The notes: generated by a model not told the origin, from the sequence alone. DNA of 64,000 nt from Pedobacter quisquiliarum (GCF_014642175.1 NZ_BMIL01000002.1:124001-188000), one strand, 5' to 3'. Counted from the first letter of the stretch, positions 34,860 through 44,326 are shown. Numbers and translations: made by a program.

Positions 34860-35434
34860 ATATTCCATTTTATGTGGCATCTGCCTGTAAGAAAAAAGAC
34901 CATACCATCGACATCTGTTGCAGTCAAACCCATGATATCATTGCAACCTTCCTCACGAATTATATTTAGCAGGGGAGTATTTATATGTTCTGATACTACC
35001 TTCATGATTTCAGATTCAAGTTTCCCCTCTCTTAAAAGAGGGTATATCAAATTTCGAAACTTTTCGATTATTATCGCCAGAAGATAGGCATGTATTTGTT
35101 GAGCCGGCTCAAAGAAAACAAATTTGGTTAGCTTTTTCGAGTATTCTTCCTTTAACCACATTGCATCTTCATACAGATGCTCAATATTCCCATCAATAAG
35201 CTTTTGTTCCAGGCCTACTACATCCCGTTCCAACATGTATCGTTTTAAGTCATGATTTATGTCATCAATTCTGTTATCGGCATTGTATTCCTGATTAAGT
35301 CGTTCAAACAAACTGGATAACTTTGTTGGCCTGGAATAGTTGTGGTAATGTTGAGTAGAGGAAAGATCGTCACCCCCTACTACCTTACTGTTGTCACCCC
35401 CAATTTCAATGCCTCTCTGAGTCGGGCCGAACAT
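34856..35434 (-). CDS. ABC-3C system C-terminal-domain protein with N-terminal GGDN motifs, 192 aa
   Basis: The N-terminus is a short glycine-rich repeat, IEIGGDNSKVVGGDD (about 9-23), then a histidine/tyrosine-rich linker. The body (about 40-190) is helical with the segments INHDLKRYMLERDVVGLEQKL and FFEPAQQIHAYLLAIIIEKF. These resemble the C-terminal domains that define the third component of ABC-3C systems (I recall the type numbered 10). No enzymatic effector domain is fused to it. It starts in a TAATG overlap with the small membrane-protein gene and ends in an ATGA overlap with the middle component. Confidence 0.55.
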   Translation of the reverse strand: MFGPTQRGIEIGGDNSKVVGGDDLSSTQHYHNYSRPTKLSSLFERLNQEYNADNRIDDINHDLKRYMLERDVVGLEQKLIDGNIEHLYEDAMWLKEEYSKKLTKFVFFEPAQQIHAYLLAIIIEKFRNLIYPLLREGKLESEIMKVVSEHINTPLLNIIREEGCNDIMGLTATDVDGMVFFLTGRCHIKWNI

Positions 35435-35619
35435 TAATTCGTTGACTTGTCATCTCCACCAACAATTTTCCCTGTGCCAGTAATCGTTATATTTTCCTGG
35501 CGCACAGTGTTATTCCGCTTTCGAATTTTTCTGATCGTAATTAGGGAACTACCTAAAGCAACGACAACTACCCCTATAACAGCAAGGATAATTTTAGTGG
35601 TATTTTCATCAAAGGTCAT
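35434..35619 (-). CDS. Small membrane protein with GGDD tail, first gene of the ABC-3C-like operon, 61 aa
   Basis: One transmembrane helix (about 9-28, IILAVIGVVVVALGSSL) is followed by a strongly basic patch (RKIRKRNN) and a tail ITITGTGKIVGGDDKSTN. The tail resembles the glycine/aspartate repeat at the start of the next protein, so the two may pair through it. The stop and next start overlap as TAATG, which supports translation as part of the same operon. I do not recognise a named family. It could act as the membrane-directed part of the system. Confidence 0.6.
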   Translation of the reverse strand: MTFDENTTKIILAVIGVVVVALGSSLITIRKIRKRNNTVRQENITITGTGKIVGGDDKSTN

Positions 35620-35833
35620 AAAGCGTTAACAAGTTTATAATTGTGAATATAGAAGTAAAGTTATGCAACATTAACAAGTTTAACCACAATGTCAATATTT
35701 TCTTTGCGTAAAAAATTCTTTGTCAAAATATGGATTACGTAATTACCCAAATGCTACTAAACAGCCAAAGGTCAAAGCAAACACAAATCATATTTCTCCA
35801 AAATCGTTCGCCCCTTTTCTAGCCCCTTGTAGC
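35620..35833. other. AT-rich control region upstream of the ABC-3C-like operon
   Basis: No gene is seen. The 12-base sequence TTAACAAGTTTA occurs twice as a direct repeat (35626-35637 and 35671-35682, 45 bases apart). On the minus strand each copy contains TAAACTTG, one mismatch from the -7 consensus; the farther copy would give a leader of about 50 bases. Confidence 0.35.
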
Positions 35834-35866
35834 AAAAAAGCCAGCAGTTAGGTATAACTGCTGGCT
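35834..35866 (-). terminator. Rho-independent terminator after tRNA-Arg
   Basis: The perfect 12-bp stem AGCCAGCAGTTA / TAACTGCTGGCT with a 4-base loop is followed on the minus strand by six T. It ends the metG-tRNA transcript. Confidence 0.88.
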
Positions 35867-35873
35867 AAATCGG

Positions 35874-35945
35874 TGGTCCCGACGAGAATCGAACTCATAT
35901 CTAAAGTTTAGGAAACTTCTATTCTATCCGTTGAACTACGGGACC
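35874..35945 (-). tRNA. tRNA-Arg (anticodon CCT)
   Basis: The minus strand folds as a full cloverleaf: acceptor GGTCCCG pairs with CGGGACC and discriminator A; D arm GTTCAACGGATAGAAT; anticodon stem GAAGT/ACTTT with loop TTCCTAA, anticodon CCT reading AGG; T arm with TTCGATT. CCA is not encoded. It begins 4 bases after the metG stop codon on the same strand, so it is probably processed from a metG read-through transcript. The accessory island lies directly beyond its terminator. Confidence 0.92.
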
Positions 35946-35949
35946 AATA

Positions 35950-38058
35950 TTATTTGATAACGCTGCCGTTGTTGTGCTTATCAACAGGCGCCACAAAAGT
36001 AAGTTTTCCATCGGAATTTTCAGACATTAAAATCATGCCTTGTGATAATATCCCTTTGATCTCCCTTGGCGCAAGATTTACAAGTAAACTCACCTGCTGA
36101 CCAATGATTTCCTCTGGTTTATAATGCTCCGCAATGCCCGATACCACAGTCCTTTGATCAAGGCCAGTATCTAACGTTAACTTAAGCAGCTTCTTCGTCT
36201 TTTCAACCTTCTCTGCTGCGATGATCGTTGCAACGCGAATATCCACCGCACTGAAGTCGTCAAAGTTGATGTTCTCCTTCGCTGGTGCCGCAACAGCATT
36301 TGCAAGCGTATTTTCGTCTTTACTCTTCGTCAGTTTATCAATTTGAAACTGCACCTGCTCATCTTCAATCTTTTCGAACAACAACACTGGCTGATTCAAC
36401 TGGTGCCCCCTAGGCAGTAAATTCATCTGCCCTGCATGTGCCCATAGATGCCCACCGTAGTTCAGCATCTTCATCAGCTTGTCTGCAGTAAAAGGCAGGA
36501 AAGGCTCGATCAGGATCTCCAGGCTGGCAACGATTTGCAGACTCACGTTCAGGATGGTCCTTACACGATCCTCATCAGTTTTAATCACCTTCCATGGCTC
36601 CATATCCGCCAGGTACTTGTTACCCAATCGCGCAACATTCATCACCTCCATTAAAGCCTCTCTGAAGCGATAATTCTCAATGGAAGCACTGATCTTCGCC
36701 GGGTATTGTGCCAGTTCATCAATTACGGCCTGATCCTCTGGCTTGATGTCCATGATCATTGGCACCTTACCATCAAAGTATTTGTGGGTAAGCACCACCA
36801 CGCGGTTGATGAAGTTGCCCAATACCGCAACCAGTTCGTTGTTATTTCTAGCCTGGAAGTCTTTCCAGGTAAAGTCGTTGTCTTTGGTTTCCGGCGCAGT
36901 CGCGGTTAGCACATAGCGAAGCACATCCTGTTTATCAGGGAACTCCAGCAGGTACTCGTTCAGCCATACCGCCCAGTTTTTAGAAGTTGAGATTTTCTGT
37001 CCTTCCAGGTTCAGGAACTCATTTGCAGGAACATTGTCCGCAAGAATATAGTCGCCATGCGCCATCAGCATCGCAGGGAAAATGATGCAGTGGAAGACGA
37101 TGTTATCTTTTCCGATGAAATGAACAAGCTTCGTGCTGTCGTCCTTCCAGTATTGCTCCCAGTTGCCCTTCTCTACAGTGTTCTGATTGATGTAGTATTT
37201 CTCCGCTTTCGGGTTCCATACGTCAAGCTTTGCATAATTGAAAAACTCTTTAGTTGCGGAGATGTAACCGATAGGCGCATCAAACCACACATAAAGCACT
37301 TTTCCCGCAGCATCTTTCAAAGGCACCTCAACACCCCAGTCCAGATCCCTGGTCATCGCACGTGGCTGCAAACCAGCATTCAGCCAGCTTTGACACTGAC
37401 CGTACACGTTCGGCTTCCACTCCTTATGGCTTTCGATGTATGCTCTTAATTTATCTTCATATTTATCCAATGGCAGGAACCAGTTCTTGGTTTCCTTGCG
37501 CACAGGGGGCTCACCAGATAAGGTAGATTTTGGATTGATCAGATCAGTCGCATTTAAAGTACTGCCGCAGTTTTCGCACTGGTCGCCATAGGCATGCTCA
37601 AATCCGCAGCGCGGACAAGTACCGGTGATGTAACGATCGGCCAGGAACTGCTGTGCTTTTTCATCATAGTACTGCTCGGTAACTTCCTCCGTAAACACCC
37701 CTTTGTTGTACAGGTTTTCAAAGAAGCCTGAAGCAGTCTGATGGTGTGTCAACGACGATGTACGGTGATAGATATCGAAGGAGATGCCAAATTCCTGGAA
37801 AGAATCACCGATGATTTTATGGTATTTATCCACCACCTGTTGTGGTGTAATGCCTTCTTTTTTTGCTTTTAAAGTAATGGGAACACCATTCTCATCCGAG
37901 CCGCAAACAAACTTTACATCACGCTTATTGGAGCGGAGGAAACGTACATAAGTATCTGCTGGCAGGTAAACACCCGCAAGGTGCCCAATGTGCACCGGAC
38001 CGTTCGTATATGGCAATGCAGCCGTTACTGTATATCTCTTGATTTTACTGTTATCCAA
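35950..38058 (-). CDS. metG: Methionine--tRNA ligase, 702 aa
   Basis: The enzyme charges tRNA-Met with methionine in the cytoplasm. HIGH appears as VHIGH (22-26), the KMSKS loop as KISTS (355-359), and a zinc knuckle as CPRC (148-151) and CENC (161-164). The C-terminal tRNA-binding OB domain (about 595-702) starts [15 protein letters not shown]. No ATG lies close upstream of the conserved part. The TTG at 38058 gives [18 protein letters not shown] and sits about 20 bases after an exact TATCTTTG promoter element, so I chose it. The track's longer frame would read into the divergent gene's region. Confidence 0.95.
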   Translation of the reverse strand: MDNSKIKRYTVTAALPYTNGPVHIGHLAGVYLPADTYVRFLRSNKRDVKFVCGSDENGVPITLKAKKEGITPQQVVDKYHKIIGDSFQEFGISFDIYHRTSSLTHHQTASGFFENLYNKGVFTEEVTEQYYDEKAQQFLADRYITGTCPRCGFEHAYGDQCENCGSTLNATDLINPKSTLSGEPPVRKETKNWFLPLDKYEDKLRAYIESHKEWKPNVYGQCQSWLNAGLQPRAMTRDLDWGVEVPLKDAAGKVLYVWFDAPIGYISATKEFFNYAKLDVWNPKAEKYYINQNTVEKGNWEQYWKDDSTKLVHFIGKDNIVFHCIIFPAMLMAHGDYILADNVPANEFLNLEGQKISTSKNWAVWLNEYLLEFPDKQDVLRYVLTATAPETKDNDFTWKDFQARNNNELVAVLGNFINRVVVLTHKYFDGKVPMIMDIKPEDQAVIDELAQYPAKISASIENYRFREALMEVMNVARLGNKYLADMEPWKVIKTDEDRVRTILNVSLQIVASLEILIEPFLPFTADKLMKMLNYGGHLWAHAGQMNLLPRGHQLNQPVLLFEKIEDEQVQFQIDKLTKSKDENTLANAVAAPAKENINFDDFSAVDIRVATIIAAEKVEKTKKLLKLTLDTGLDQRTVVSGIAEHYKPEEIIGQQVSLLVNLAPREIKGILSQGMILMSENSDGKLTFVAPVDKHNNGSVIK

Positions 38059-38078
38059 AACTATTTTTATTAATTTGT

Positions 38079-38086
38079 CAAAGATA
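38079..38086 (-). promoter_or_regulatory. -7 promoter element of metG
   Basis: On the minus strand this reads TATCTTTG, an exact consensus match, 20 bases before the proposed TTG start. It supports a short leader and the TTG start codon. Confidence 0.6.
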
Positions 38087-38098
38087 AGTGTTTTACCA

Positions 38099-38998
38099 AT
38101 GATTAAACAGCCGCCATATTTAAAAAAAGGTGACAAGATTGCAATAGTAAGTCCAGCGAAATTCCTGCCCCGGAAGATCGATGAGGGCATAAAGATTCTA
38201 GAAAGCTGGGGACTTGAAGTCGTAACAGGAAAAGGGGTCTATGCCACGGCACATCAGTTTGCAGGCAATGACGAGCTGCGCGCGGCTGATTTGCAGCAGT
38301 ACCTCGACGATCCGGAAATAAAAGCAATTATTGCTGCACGGGGTGGATACGGGACCATCCGGATCATAGATATGTTGGATTTCACCGCATTTTCTGCAAG
38401 CCCAAAGTGGATTGTGGGCTTCAGTGACATCACCGTACTACTATCGCACCTGCTGGCGGCGGAAAACACCATGAGCATCCACGCGCAGATGCCATACACC
38501 TTCCCTGACGCTACGCCCGATTCCCTCGAATCACTAAGGACGTCCTTATTTGGTGAACCCTTAACTTATACCTACAATAGCGCACAGCCGAACATACCCG
38601 GCAAAGCGGAAGGCGTGCTCATCGGAGGCAACCTCATGATACTTGTCATGCTGAGTGGCTCCGTTTCGGAGATGGATTATACAGATAAAATCCTGTTTTT
38701 GGAAGATGTAGCTGAGCAGGAATATTCCATAGACCGCATGATGCGGATGCTGAAGCGCAGCGGAAAGCTTGCCAAACTAAAGGGCTTGATCGTAGGCGCA
38801 CTTAACGAAATTGAGGAAGAAGCAGTGCCATTCGGCCAAAGCCCGGAAGAGATCATCTATGATCTGGTAAAGGAATATAATTACCCGGTATGTTTTAACT
38901 TCCCCACAGGGCACATAAACGACAACAAAGCACTGACACTTGGCAAACAGGTGAAATTAGATGTTGCTACAAATCAAGTGGTATTAACGCAGGTTTAA
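38099..38998 (+). CDS. LD-carboxypeptidase (peptidase family S66), 299 aa
   Basis: I start at the ATG at 38099 because the longer frame runs through the metG leader. The S66 fold is clear: the nucleophile serine 109 in VGFSDITVL, preceded by RGGYGTIR (81-88), the glutamate 202 in LFLEDV and the histidine 272 in [12 protein letters not shown]. The enzyme removes the terminal D-alanine from L,D-linked tetrapeptides during peptidoglycan recycling. There is no signal peptide, so it works in the cytoplasm, as LdcA does. It is divergent from metG. Confidence 0.88.
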   Translation: MIKQPPYLKKGDKIAIVSPAKFLPRKIDEGIKILESWGLEVVTGKGVYATAHQFAGNDELRAADLQQYLDDPEIKAIIAARGGYGTIRIIDMLDFTAFSASPKWIVGFSDITVLLSHLLAAENTMSIHAQMPYTFPDATPDSLESLRTSLFGEPLTYTYNSAQPNIPGKAEGVLIGGNLMILVMLSGSVSEMDYTDKILFLEDVAEQEYSIDRMMRMLKRSGKLAKLKGLIVGALNEIEEEAVPFGQSPEEIIYDLVKEYNYPVCFNFPTGHINDNKALTLGKQVKLDVATNQVVLTQV

Positions 38999-39021
38999 AC
39001 CTGCTGCAACACTCAGGCGAC

Positions 39022-39687
39022 TTACAATCCATTGTAGAAAGTGAACAATGCCATTAGATCCTGATCTTCATCAAAGTTTACGCTGTTGTTTTTTAAGTAT
39101 TGCTGAACTTCCGTGGATTTGTCAGCCATCACAGCAAGTACATTCTTTTTAGAGGGCTTCAATTGGGTTAGCTTTTTAGAACTTGGATCCTGCAGGTAAT
39201 AAGCGGCTTTCTCGAGTACATTCTTCGTGATGGTTGCGGAATTGTAGGGTTTATCCTCCCACACAATCTTCCATAACTTCTTCATCAACGTAAGTTTGCC
39301 GGTAGAAAGCACCTTATAACAGGATGGTGTCACGTCATTATCCAGAAATATATACTGAACTGTCGTTACACCATTACTTGATGTATCCTGCACTGAAAAG
39401 GCGGCAACCGGATCTATAAAGGCCAATGGTGGACTACCAGCCTTGCCAAAAAGAGGTGTGTTGGAAATCAAATCAAAGTTTAAGGGAACGTCCTTAATGC
39501 TTTTTCCATTCTTCAGCTGGACAACGCCTACCTTAAAGTGCTTAAACAGCAATGGACTACCGATTACGTCAGATTTTACACTCCCTAATATTGGGCGACC
39601 GTTTGCTTCTTTGAGATAAGTCTGGTTTTGGCTCCTGCTAACTTGACTGATGAACAACAGGAAAAAGATGGTAATTAAACTTTTCAT
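39022..39687 (-). CDS. Secreted conserved hypothetical protein, 221 aa
   Basis: The frame opens at a TTG upstream, but the ATG at 39687 begins a good signal peptide (MKSLITIFFLLFISQ... ), so I chose it. The mature protein starts with a segment containing KEANGRPILGSVKSDVIGS and has no motif I recognise. It looks like a small beta-rich periplasmic or surface protein of Bacteroidota. It lies after the SusC/SusD pair, but a hairpin terminator separates them, so it is probably not part of that operon. Confidence 0.55.
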   Translation of the reverse strand: MKSLITIFFLLFISQVSRSQNQTYLKEANGRPILGSVKSDVIGSPLLFKHFKVGVVQLKNGKSIKDVPLNFDLISNTPLFGKAGSPPLAFIDPVAAFSVQDTSSNGVTTVQYIFLDNDVTPSCYKVLSTGKLTLMKKLWKIVWEDKPYNSATITKNVLEKAAYYLQDPSSKKLTQLKPSKKNVLAVMADKSTEVQQYLKNNSVNFDEDQDLMALFTFYNGL

Positions 39688-39706
39688 GATTATTGCAAAT
39701 TGAAAC

Positions 39707-39737
39707 AAGGACCAGTTCAACGATGAACCTGGTCCTT
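39707..39737 (-). terminator. Rho-independent terminator of the SusC/SusD operon
   Basis: The stem AAGGACCAGTTCA / TGAACCTGGTCCTT with one bulged base and a 4-base loop lies 32 bases after the SusD stop on the minus strand. The following T-rich stretch is short. Confidence 0.6.
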
Positions 39738-39768
39738 GTAAGTGAATATTGAGCAGAATTAAACCAGC

Positions 39769-41178
39769 TTATTGCCAGCCTGGGTTCTGGGTGATTGGGT
39801 TTCTGTCTAACTCAGAAAGTGGGATTGGAGCAACCCTGCGGAAATCGGTATAAGGTATGTTTTTCACACTTCCACCACGATCGGTGATGTCACGCTTCAA
39901 ACGGTTTAAAGTATGGAAACGGTCACCCTCAAAGGCAAGTTCTTTTCTTCTTTCCGTTATGATCCGCTCGAATAAAGCAGGGCCAGTTTCATTTACCGTT
40001 GCAGCTGGGTCACGTTGCGCAACCAAAGTTTGCAGGTAAGTCGTCGCTTCAGCGGTACGGCCCAGGTTATAAGCGGCCTCCGCAGCGATCAGATAAACAT
40101 CTGATAAACGAAGCACCTTCTTAGTGCCGTAGTTCACAAGATCAGGGTATTTACGAACCACATACGCAGGATTCTCTGCACGGGTTCTTGCTGTAACCTG
40201 AATCAGGCTCTTACGGATATCCGTGTCTGCGTAAGCAGCATACAGTAATGGATTTGCCAGCGCGTCACCATAACCCTGCTGCCCGTAGAAATAGGCAAGC
40301 TCATCAAAGCCGGCGTTGTCAATCTGGTCAGATACCACTTCGAATAAGGTTTCATTGCTTGCTGCAGCAGTTTGCGCAATGCTTGAAGACCAATAGGTCG
40401 CGTAGTTGGTTCTGGTCAGCAATGAAGTGTTGGAACTGGTGATGACCTCTACTGCTTGGTCATAAGCCAGCTGGTTGCTGGCAGGTGTGCCTTTAAACAA
40501 GTTCACCTTTGCGGCAAGGCCGCGCGCAGCATATTTGTTTAATCTAGCTGTTGTAGGCTTTAGCGTCATTAACTCATAAGCCTTGTCAAGATCAGCAAGG
40601 ATCTGCGCGTAGGTTTCCTCTACGGTCGCTCTCGCTGGTTTTCCTTCAATATTGAAGTCGAGCACCAGTGGAACACCTAGTCCGGCAGGATTCTCCGTGT
40701 ATGGCCTTGAAAATGTCTTCACCAGCTCGAAGTACATGAGCGCACGGATTGCATAGGCCTCACCCTGATACTGATTTACGTTTGCCTGACTGGTAATGGT
40801 TGGTTTTGCATTGATGATGTTGTTCGCCCTTAAAATTACCCGGTAAGCATTCTCCCAGATGCCCAGAACATCCGCATTATTCACGACGAAGTTGTTCAGG
40901 TTGTGTCCAGTGAAACGACCAGAGTTTCTGGTTGAAATAAACACGTTGTCTGCCTGCAAATCGCCAAGCAGCGGCAATGAACGGCCATATAGGTTGGTGT
41001 TTCGCATGCCGGCATAAGTACCGTTAAGTGCAGTCAGAATGTCTGCGTCTGTGGCTAATGCTGTTGTCGCATCTACAGAGGTATAAGGTGGTTGGTCCAG
41101 GAAGTCCTTGCTACAAGCGCTTAGCAAAGTCCCAAACACCAATCCACTATATATGATGTATTTGAAATTTCTTTTCAT
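39769..41178 (-). CDS. SusD/RagB family lipoprotein, 469 aa
   Basis: The lipobox ends at cysteine 22 (LLSAC), followed by SKDFLDQPP, a frequent SusD beginning. The helical core has the segment GEAYAIRALMYFELVKTFSRPYT, and the C-terminal part ends with ITERRKELAFEGDRFHTLNRL and NPGW, the RagB/SusD closing. It forms the lid of the SusC encoded 11 bases upstream. No enzyme is linked to this pair, so the substrate is unknown. Confidence 0.87.
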   Translation of the reverse strand: MKRNFKYIIYSGLVFGTLLSACSKDFLDQPPYTSVDATTALATDADILTALNGTYAGMRNTNLYGRSLPLLGDLQADNVFISTRNSGRFTGHNLNNFVVNNADVLGIWENAYRVILRANNIINAKPTITSQANVNQYQGEAYAIRALMYFELVKTFSRPYTENPAGLGVPLVLDFNIEGKPARATVEETYAQILADLDKAYELMTLKPTTARLNKYAARGLAAKVNLFKGTPASNQLAYDQAVEVITSSNTSLLTRTNYATYWSSSIAQTAAASNETLFEVVSDQIDNAGFDELAYFYGQQGYGDALANPLLYAAYADTDIRKSLIQVTARTRAENPAYVVRKYPDLVNYGTKKVLRLSDVYLIAAEAAYNLGRTAEATTYLQTLVAQRDPAATVNETGPALFERIITERRKELAFEGDRFHTLNRLKRDITDRGGSVKNIPYTDFRRVAPIPLSELDRNPITQNPGWQ

Positions 41179-41189
41179 TTTAGCTTAAA

Positions 41190-44100
41190 TTAAAATCCTA
41201 CGTTCACTCCAAAAGTTATTGTTTTCGGGATAAACAACTCAAAGTTGTTCGTTCCATTCGTTCCACCCGCTTCAGGGTCAAACGCTAACTTGTCATCCTT
41301 CACCCATGTCCAGATGTTAGATCCTCTTGCATAAACCCTGATGCTACCAACCTTTGCTCTGTCTAAAATGGTCTTTGGTAAACTGTAGCTTAAAGTCACA
41401 TCGCGAAGACGGATAAAATCGCCCTTGTTTAACAAGCGGTCTGAAGCTGCAAAAGAGTTTGTTCCACCATATACCAATTTAGGTACGTCGGTAACATCTC
41501 CTGGATTCTGCCATCTGTTTAACTCGTTCGCACTCTGGTTGTAAGAGCCTACATAAGCACCACCACTGTTTTGGTACTGGTAGAAGCCATTATAGATGTA
41601 GTTACCAAAGTTATAGTAGAACATCGCGTCTAAGCCAATGCCTTTGTAGTTCAACGTAGTACCGAAGCTACCGAACGCTTTAGGTGCAGCAGTTTTGTCT
41701 AACAACACACGTTGCGCCTGATTATAACTGGTTACAACTTCCGTTCTGCTCGCATCCTTATACCACTGTGGCAAACCAGTATCGGTGTTTACACCAGCAT
41801 ATTGCGGTAGATAGTAGCTCTGGTAGTTTTCACCAACCTGGCGGATGAAAGGGTTTGCTACTGATTTGTCGATCACAAGATTTGTAATCTTGTTTTTATT
41901 TAACGAAATGTTGAAGTTTAAGGTCCACTGGAAATCTTCCGTACGAATCGGTGTTCCTGCTAATGAGAACTCCCATCCTTTGTTTTCCATTCCCCCGAAG
42001 TTGTTTACATAACTTGGGAAACCTGTGGTATAAGATACCGGCACTGACAACAATAGATCGTCAGACTGTCGGCGATAGTACTCGATGGTAGATGTTAAGC
42101 GGTTATCGAATAAACCGAAATCCACACCGATGTCATAGCTGTTTGTCTTCTCCCAGGTTAAGGTATTCACACCATACTGGCTCGGACCGCTACCAATTGC
42201 ACCATTGTACACAAAGTTATATCCGGTTCTGGTATAGCCATAAAGGTTTCTCCAGGCATTGTTACCGATGTTGGCGTTACCATTCACACCGTAGGAAGCA
42301 CGTACTTTCAATTGGCTGATCCATTGGATGTCGCTGATGTACTCCTCACGGTCAGCATTCCAGCTTCCACCTAATGACCAGAAATTACCATATTGTTTTT
42401 CAGATCCGAAACGGGATGAACCATCTCTACGGAAACTTCCAGACAACACATATTTGTTCTGGTAAGAGATATCTCCGATAGCTAGTAGCGATGCGAAGCT
42501 ATACCCATCCTGGTTACCACCAGAAGTAATTGGCGTTGCACCCACACTAGGTACATTAAAGTTCGTGTTCAAAGGAACATTGTACGCTGCAACAGAAGAG
42601 TTGTAGTTTTGTGAACGTTGTGCCTCGTAACCTGCTTTAATGTTTGCAACTAGCTTATCATCCTTAGTGATATCCCAACGGTAGTCAACTAAGTTTGTCC
42701 ATACCCAGTTGAAATACCTGGTGTAATCGCGGTAAGTTCTACCACCAACATTTCGTCCGTCACCGTAGGAAGGGTTGTTGTAGCTATCCTCTTCAAGGTT
42801 GTTATAGTCAATACCGTACTTTGAAGAGAATTTCAGGTTTGGCAATAACTTGTATTCAGCAAACACGGAAGTGATCGCTTTCTGCGTATTGTTATTTTGC
42901 TTATCCATTTCCAGGATCGCCAGTGGGTTGTAAAGGCCTGCGCCTGGCGCAAGTGCTCCGCTCATGTTTAAGCTACCATCCGCATTGCGGGCTGCTAAAT
43001 CTGGCATTAAGAACAAGGAGCCCAAAACTGGGTTGGCGAATGCACCAGCGTTTGCTAAGCCTTTAGTATTCGTGCTGGAAAGTAAGATGTTGGTTCCGAT
43101 AGAAAGCTTGTCTGTTAAGCTGTGCTTCAGGTTCAGATTCCCTGAATAACGCTTGAATGCAGAACGTGGCACCGTTGCTTCCTGTGTGAAGTAACCACCA
43201 CCAATGTGGAATTGCGTTTTCTCATTACCACCGTCGATGGAAAGGTTGTACTGCTGTTGTGCACCTGTTCGGGTCACTTCATCATACCAGTTCGTGTTTA
43301 CATCAGGATTGATGCCGAAGCCATCTTCACCGATAACGAATTCTCTGATGTTTGCTGCGGTAAGTCCATACTGGCTTACATAAGAAGGGTTGTTTAATAG
43401 CGATTCTCCGATAATCAGGATGTTCTCTTCCGTAGTTAATGGGCGCGTTGCGTCGTTGAAAACACCTGGTTTAACCACACCATATTCTGCATCAACACGA
43501 ACTTTCGTTTTCCCGGCTTTACCAGATTTGGTGGTAATTAAAACTACACCGTTTGAACCCCTGGAACCATAGATAGCGGTTGAAGAAGCATCTTTTAGTA
43601 CTGTTAAGCTTTCAATGTCATTCGGGTTAATACCTGCCAATGCGTTTGCAGAGGTTGTATTACGGGATAAGTCGCCCGAGTTAACCGGAATACCATCGAT
43701 TACGAATAATGGCTCAGAAGAACCTGAAATTGACCCCAGACCACGAATCCTGATCTGCTGCATCGCACCTGGCTGGCCTGATGCGCCGGTCGATTGAAGT
43801 CCGGTTACACGACCTTGAAGCGCTTTATCTACAGATGTGAATGGCGTGGCTTCAATGTCTTTCGCAGCAACCGTACCCACAGAACCTGTTTGTCTGGCCC
43901 GGGTGGTTGTACCGTAACCGGTAACGATAACTTCTGTCAGCGCTTGTGCATCACCGGACAGGACAATGTTCATCACGGTAGAAGTTGCTGGGACACTCTT
44001 TGTGGCATAGCCGATGTAAGAGAAATCGAGCACACTCGATGCGGAAGGTACGGCAATACTGAACTTGCCGTCCGAGTTGGTTTGGGTTCCAAGGTTCGCA

Positions 44101-44240
44101 CCCCGCACCCGTACACTTACCCCAGGCAACGGTTGCCCATCATCCTGGCCGGTAACTGTTCCTGTGACTGTTCTGGTCTGTGCCATACCATAGAGGCTGG
44201 TAAGCAGCAGCAGAAACATGCTTAGTAGTAGTTTTTTCAT
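41190..44240 (-). CDS. SusC/RagA family TonB-dependent outer membrane transporter, 1016 aa
   Basis: The signal peptide (about 1-21) precedes a regulatory-like domain (TVTGTVTGQDDGQPLPGVSV). The plug starts after TEVIVTGYGTTTRARQTGS and contains the SusC hallmarks LFVIDGI, LTVLKDASSTAIYG and SNGVVLITTKSG. The barrel ends in ITFGVNVGF with terminal phenylalanine. It is the first gene of a two-gene operon with the SusD. The substrate is not evident from context. Confidence 0.9.
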   Translation of the reverse strand: MKKLLLSMFLLLLTSLYGMAQTRTVTGTVTGQDDGQPLPGVSVRVRGANLGTQTNSDGKFSIAVPSASSVLDFSYIGYATKSVPATSTVMNIVLSGDAQALTEVIVTGYGTTTRARQTGSVGTVAAKDIEATPFTSVDKALQGRVTGLQSTGASGQPGAMQQIRIRGLGSISGSSEPLFVIDGIPVNSGDLSRNTTSANALAGINPNDIESLTVLKDASSTAIYGSRGSNGVVLITTKSGKAGKTKVRVDAEYGVVKPGVFNDATRPLTTEENILIIGESLLNNPSYVSQYGLTAANIREFVIGEDGFGINPDVNTNWYDEVTRTGAQQQYNLSIDGGNEKTQFHIGGGYFTQEATVPRSAFKRYSGNLNLKHSLTDKLSIGTNILLSSTNTKGLANAGAFANPVLGSLFLMPDLAARNADGSLNMSGALAPGAGLYNPLAILEMDKQNNNTQKAITSVFAEYKLLPNLKFSSKYGIDYNNLEEDSYNNPSYGDGRNVGGRTYRDYTRYFNWVWTNLVDYRWDITKDDKLVANIKAGYEAQRSQNYNSSVAAYNVPLNTNFNVPSVGATPITSGGNQDGYSFASLLAIGDISYQNKYVLSGSFRRDGSSRFGSEKQYGNFWSLGGSWNADREEYISDIQWISQLKVRASYGVNGNANIGNNAWRNLYGYTRTGYNFVYNGAIGSGPSQYGVNTLTWEKTNSYDIGVDFGLFDNRLTSTIEYYRRQSDDLLLSVPVSYTTGFPSYVNNFGGMENKGWEFSLAGTPIRTEDFQWTLNFNISLNKNKITNLVIDKSVANPFIRQVGENYQSYYLPQYAGVNTDTGLPQWYKDASRTEVVTSYNQAQRVLLDKTAAPKAFGSFGTTLNYKGIGLDAMFYYNFGNYIYNGFYQYQNSGGAYVGSYNQSANELNRWQNPGDVTDVPKLVYGGTNSFAASDRLLNKGDFIRLRDVTLSYSLPKTILDRAKVGSIRVYARGSNIWTWVKDDKLAFDPEAGGTNGTNNFELFIPKTITFGVNVGF

Positions 44241-44326
44241 AACGTAAATTGATTGATAGATAGTCCAATATACACTTTTTTACAGCCCAAAACAGCTAAA
44301 TTGAAGCAAATGGGGCGTTTAAAAAC

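Noticed and set aside
29720..35870. Complete integrative element with attachment sites
   Set aside because: No integrase, relaxase or transposase gene is present, and I found no copy of the tRNA 3' end at the left border.
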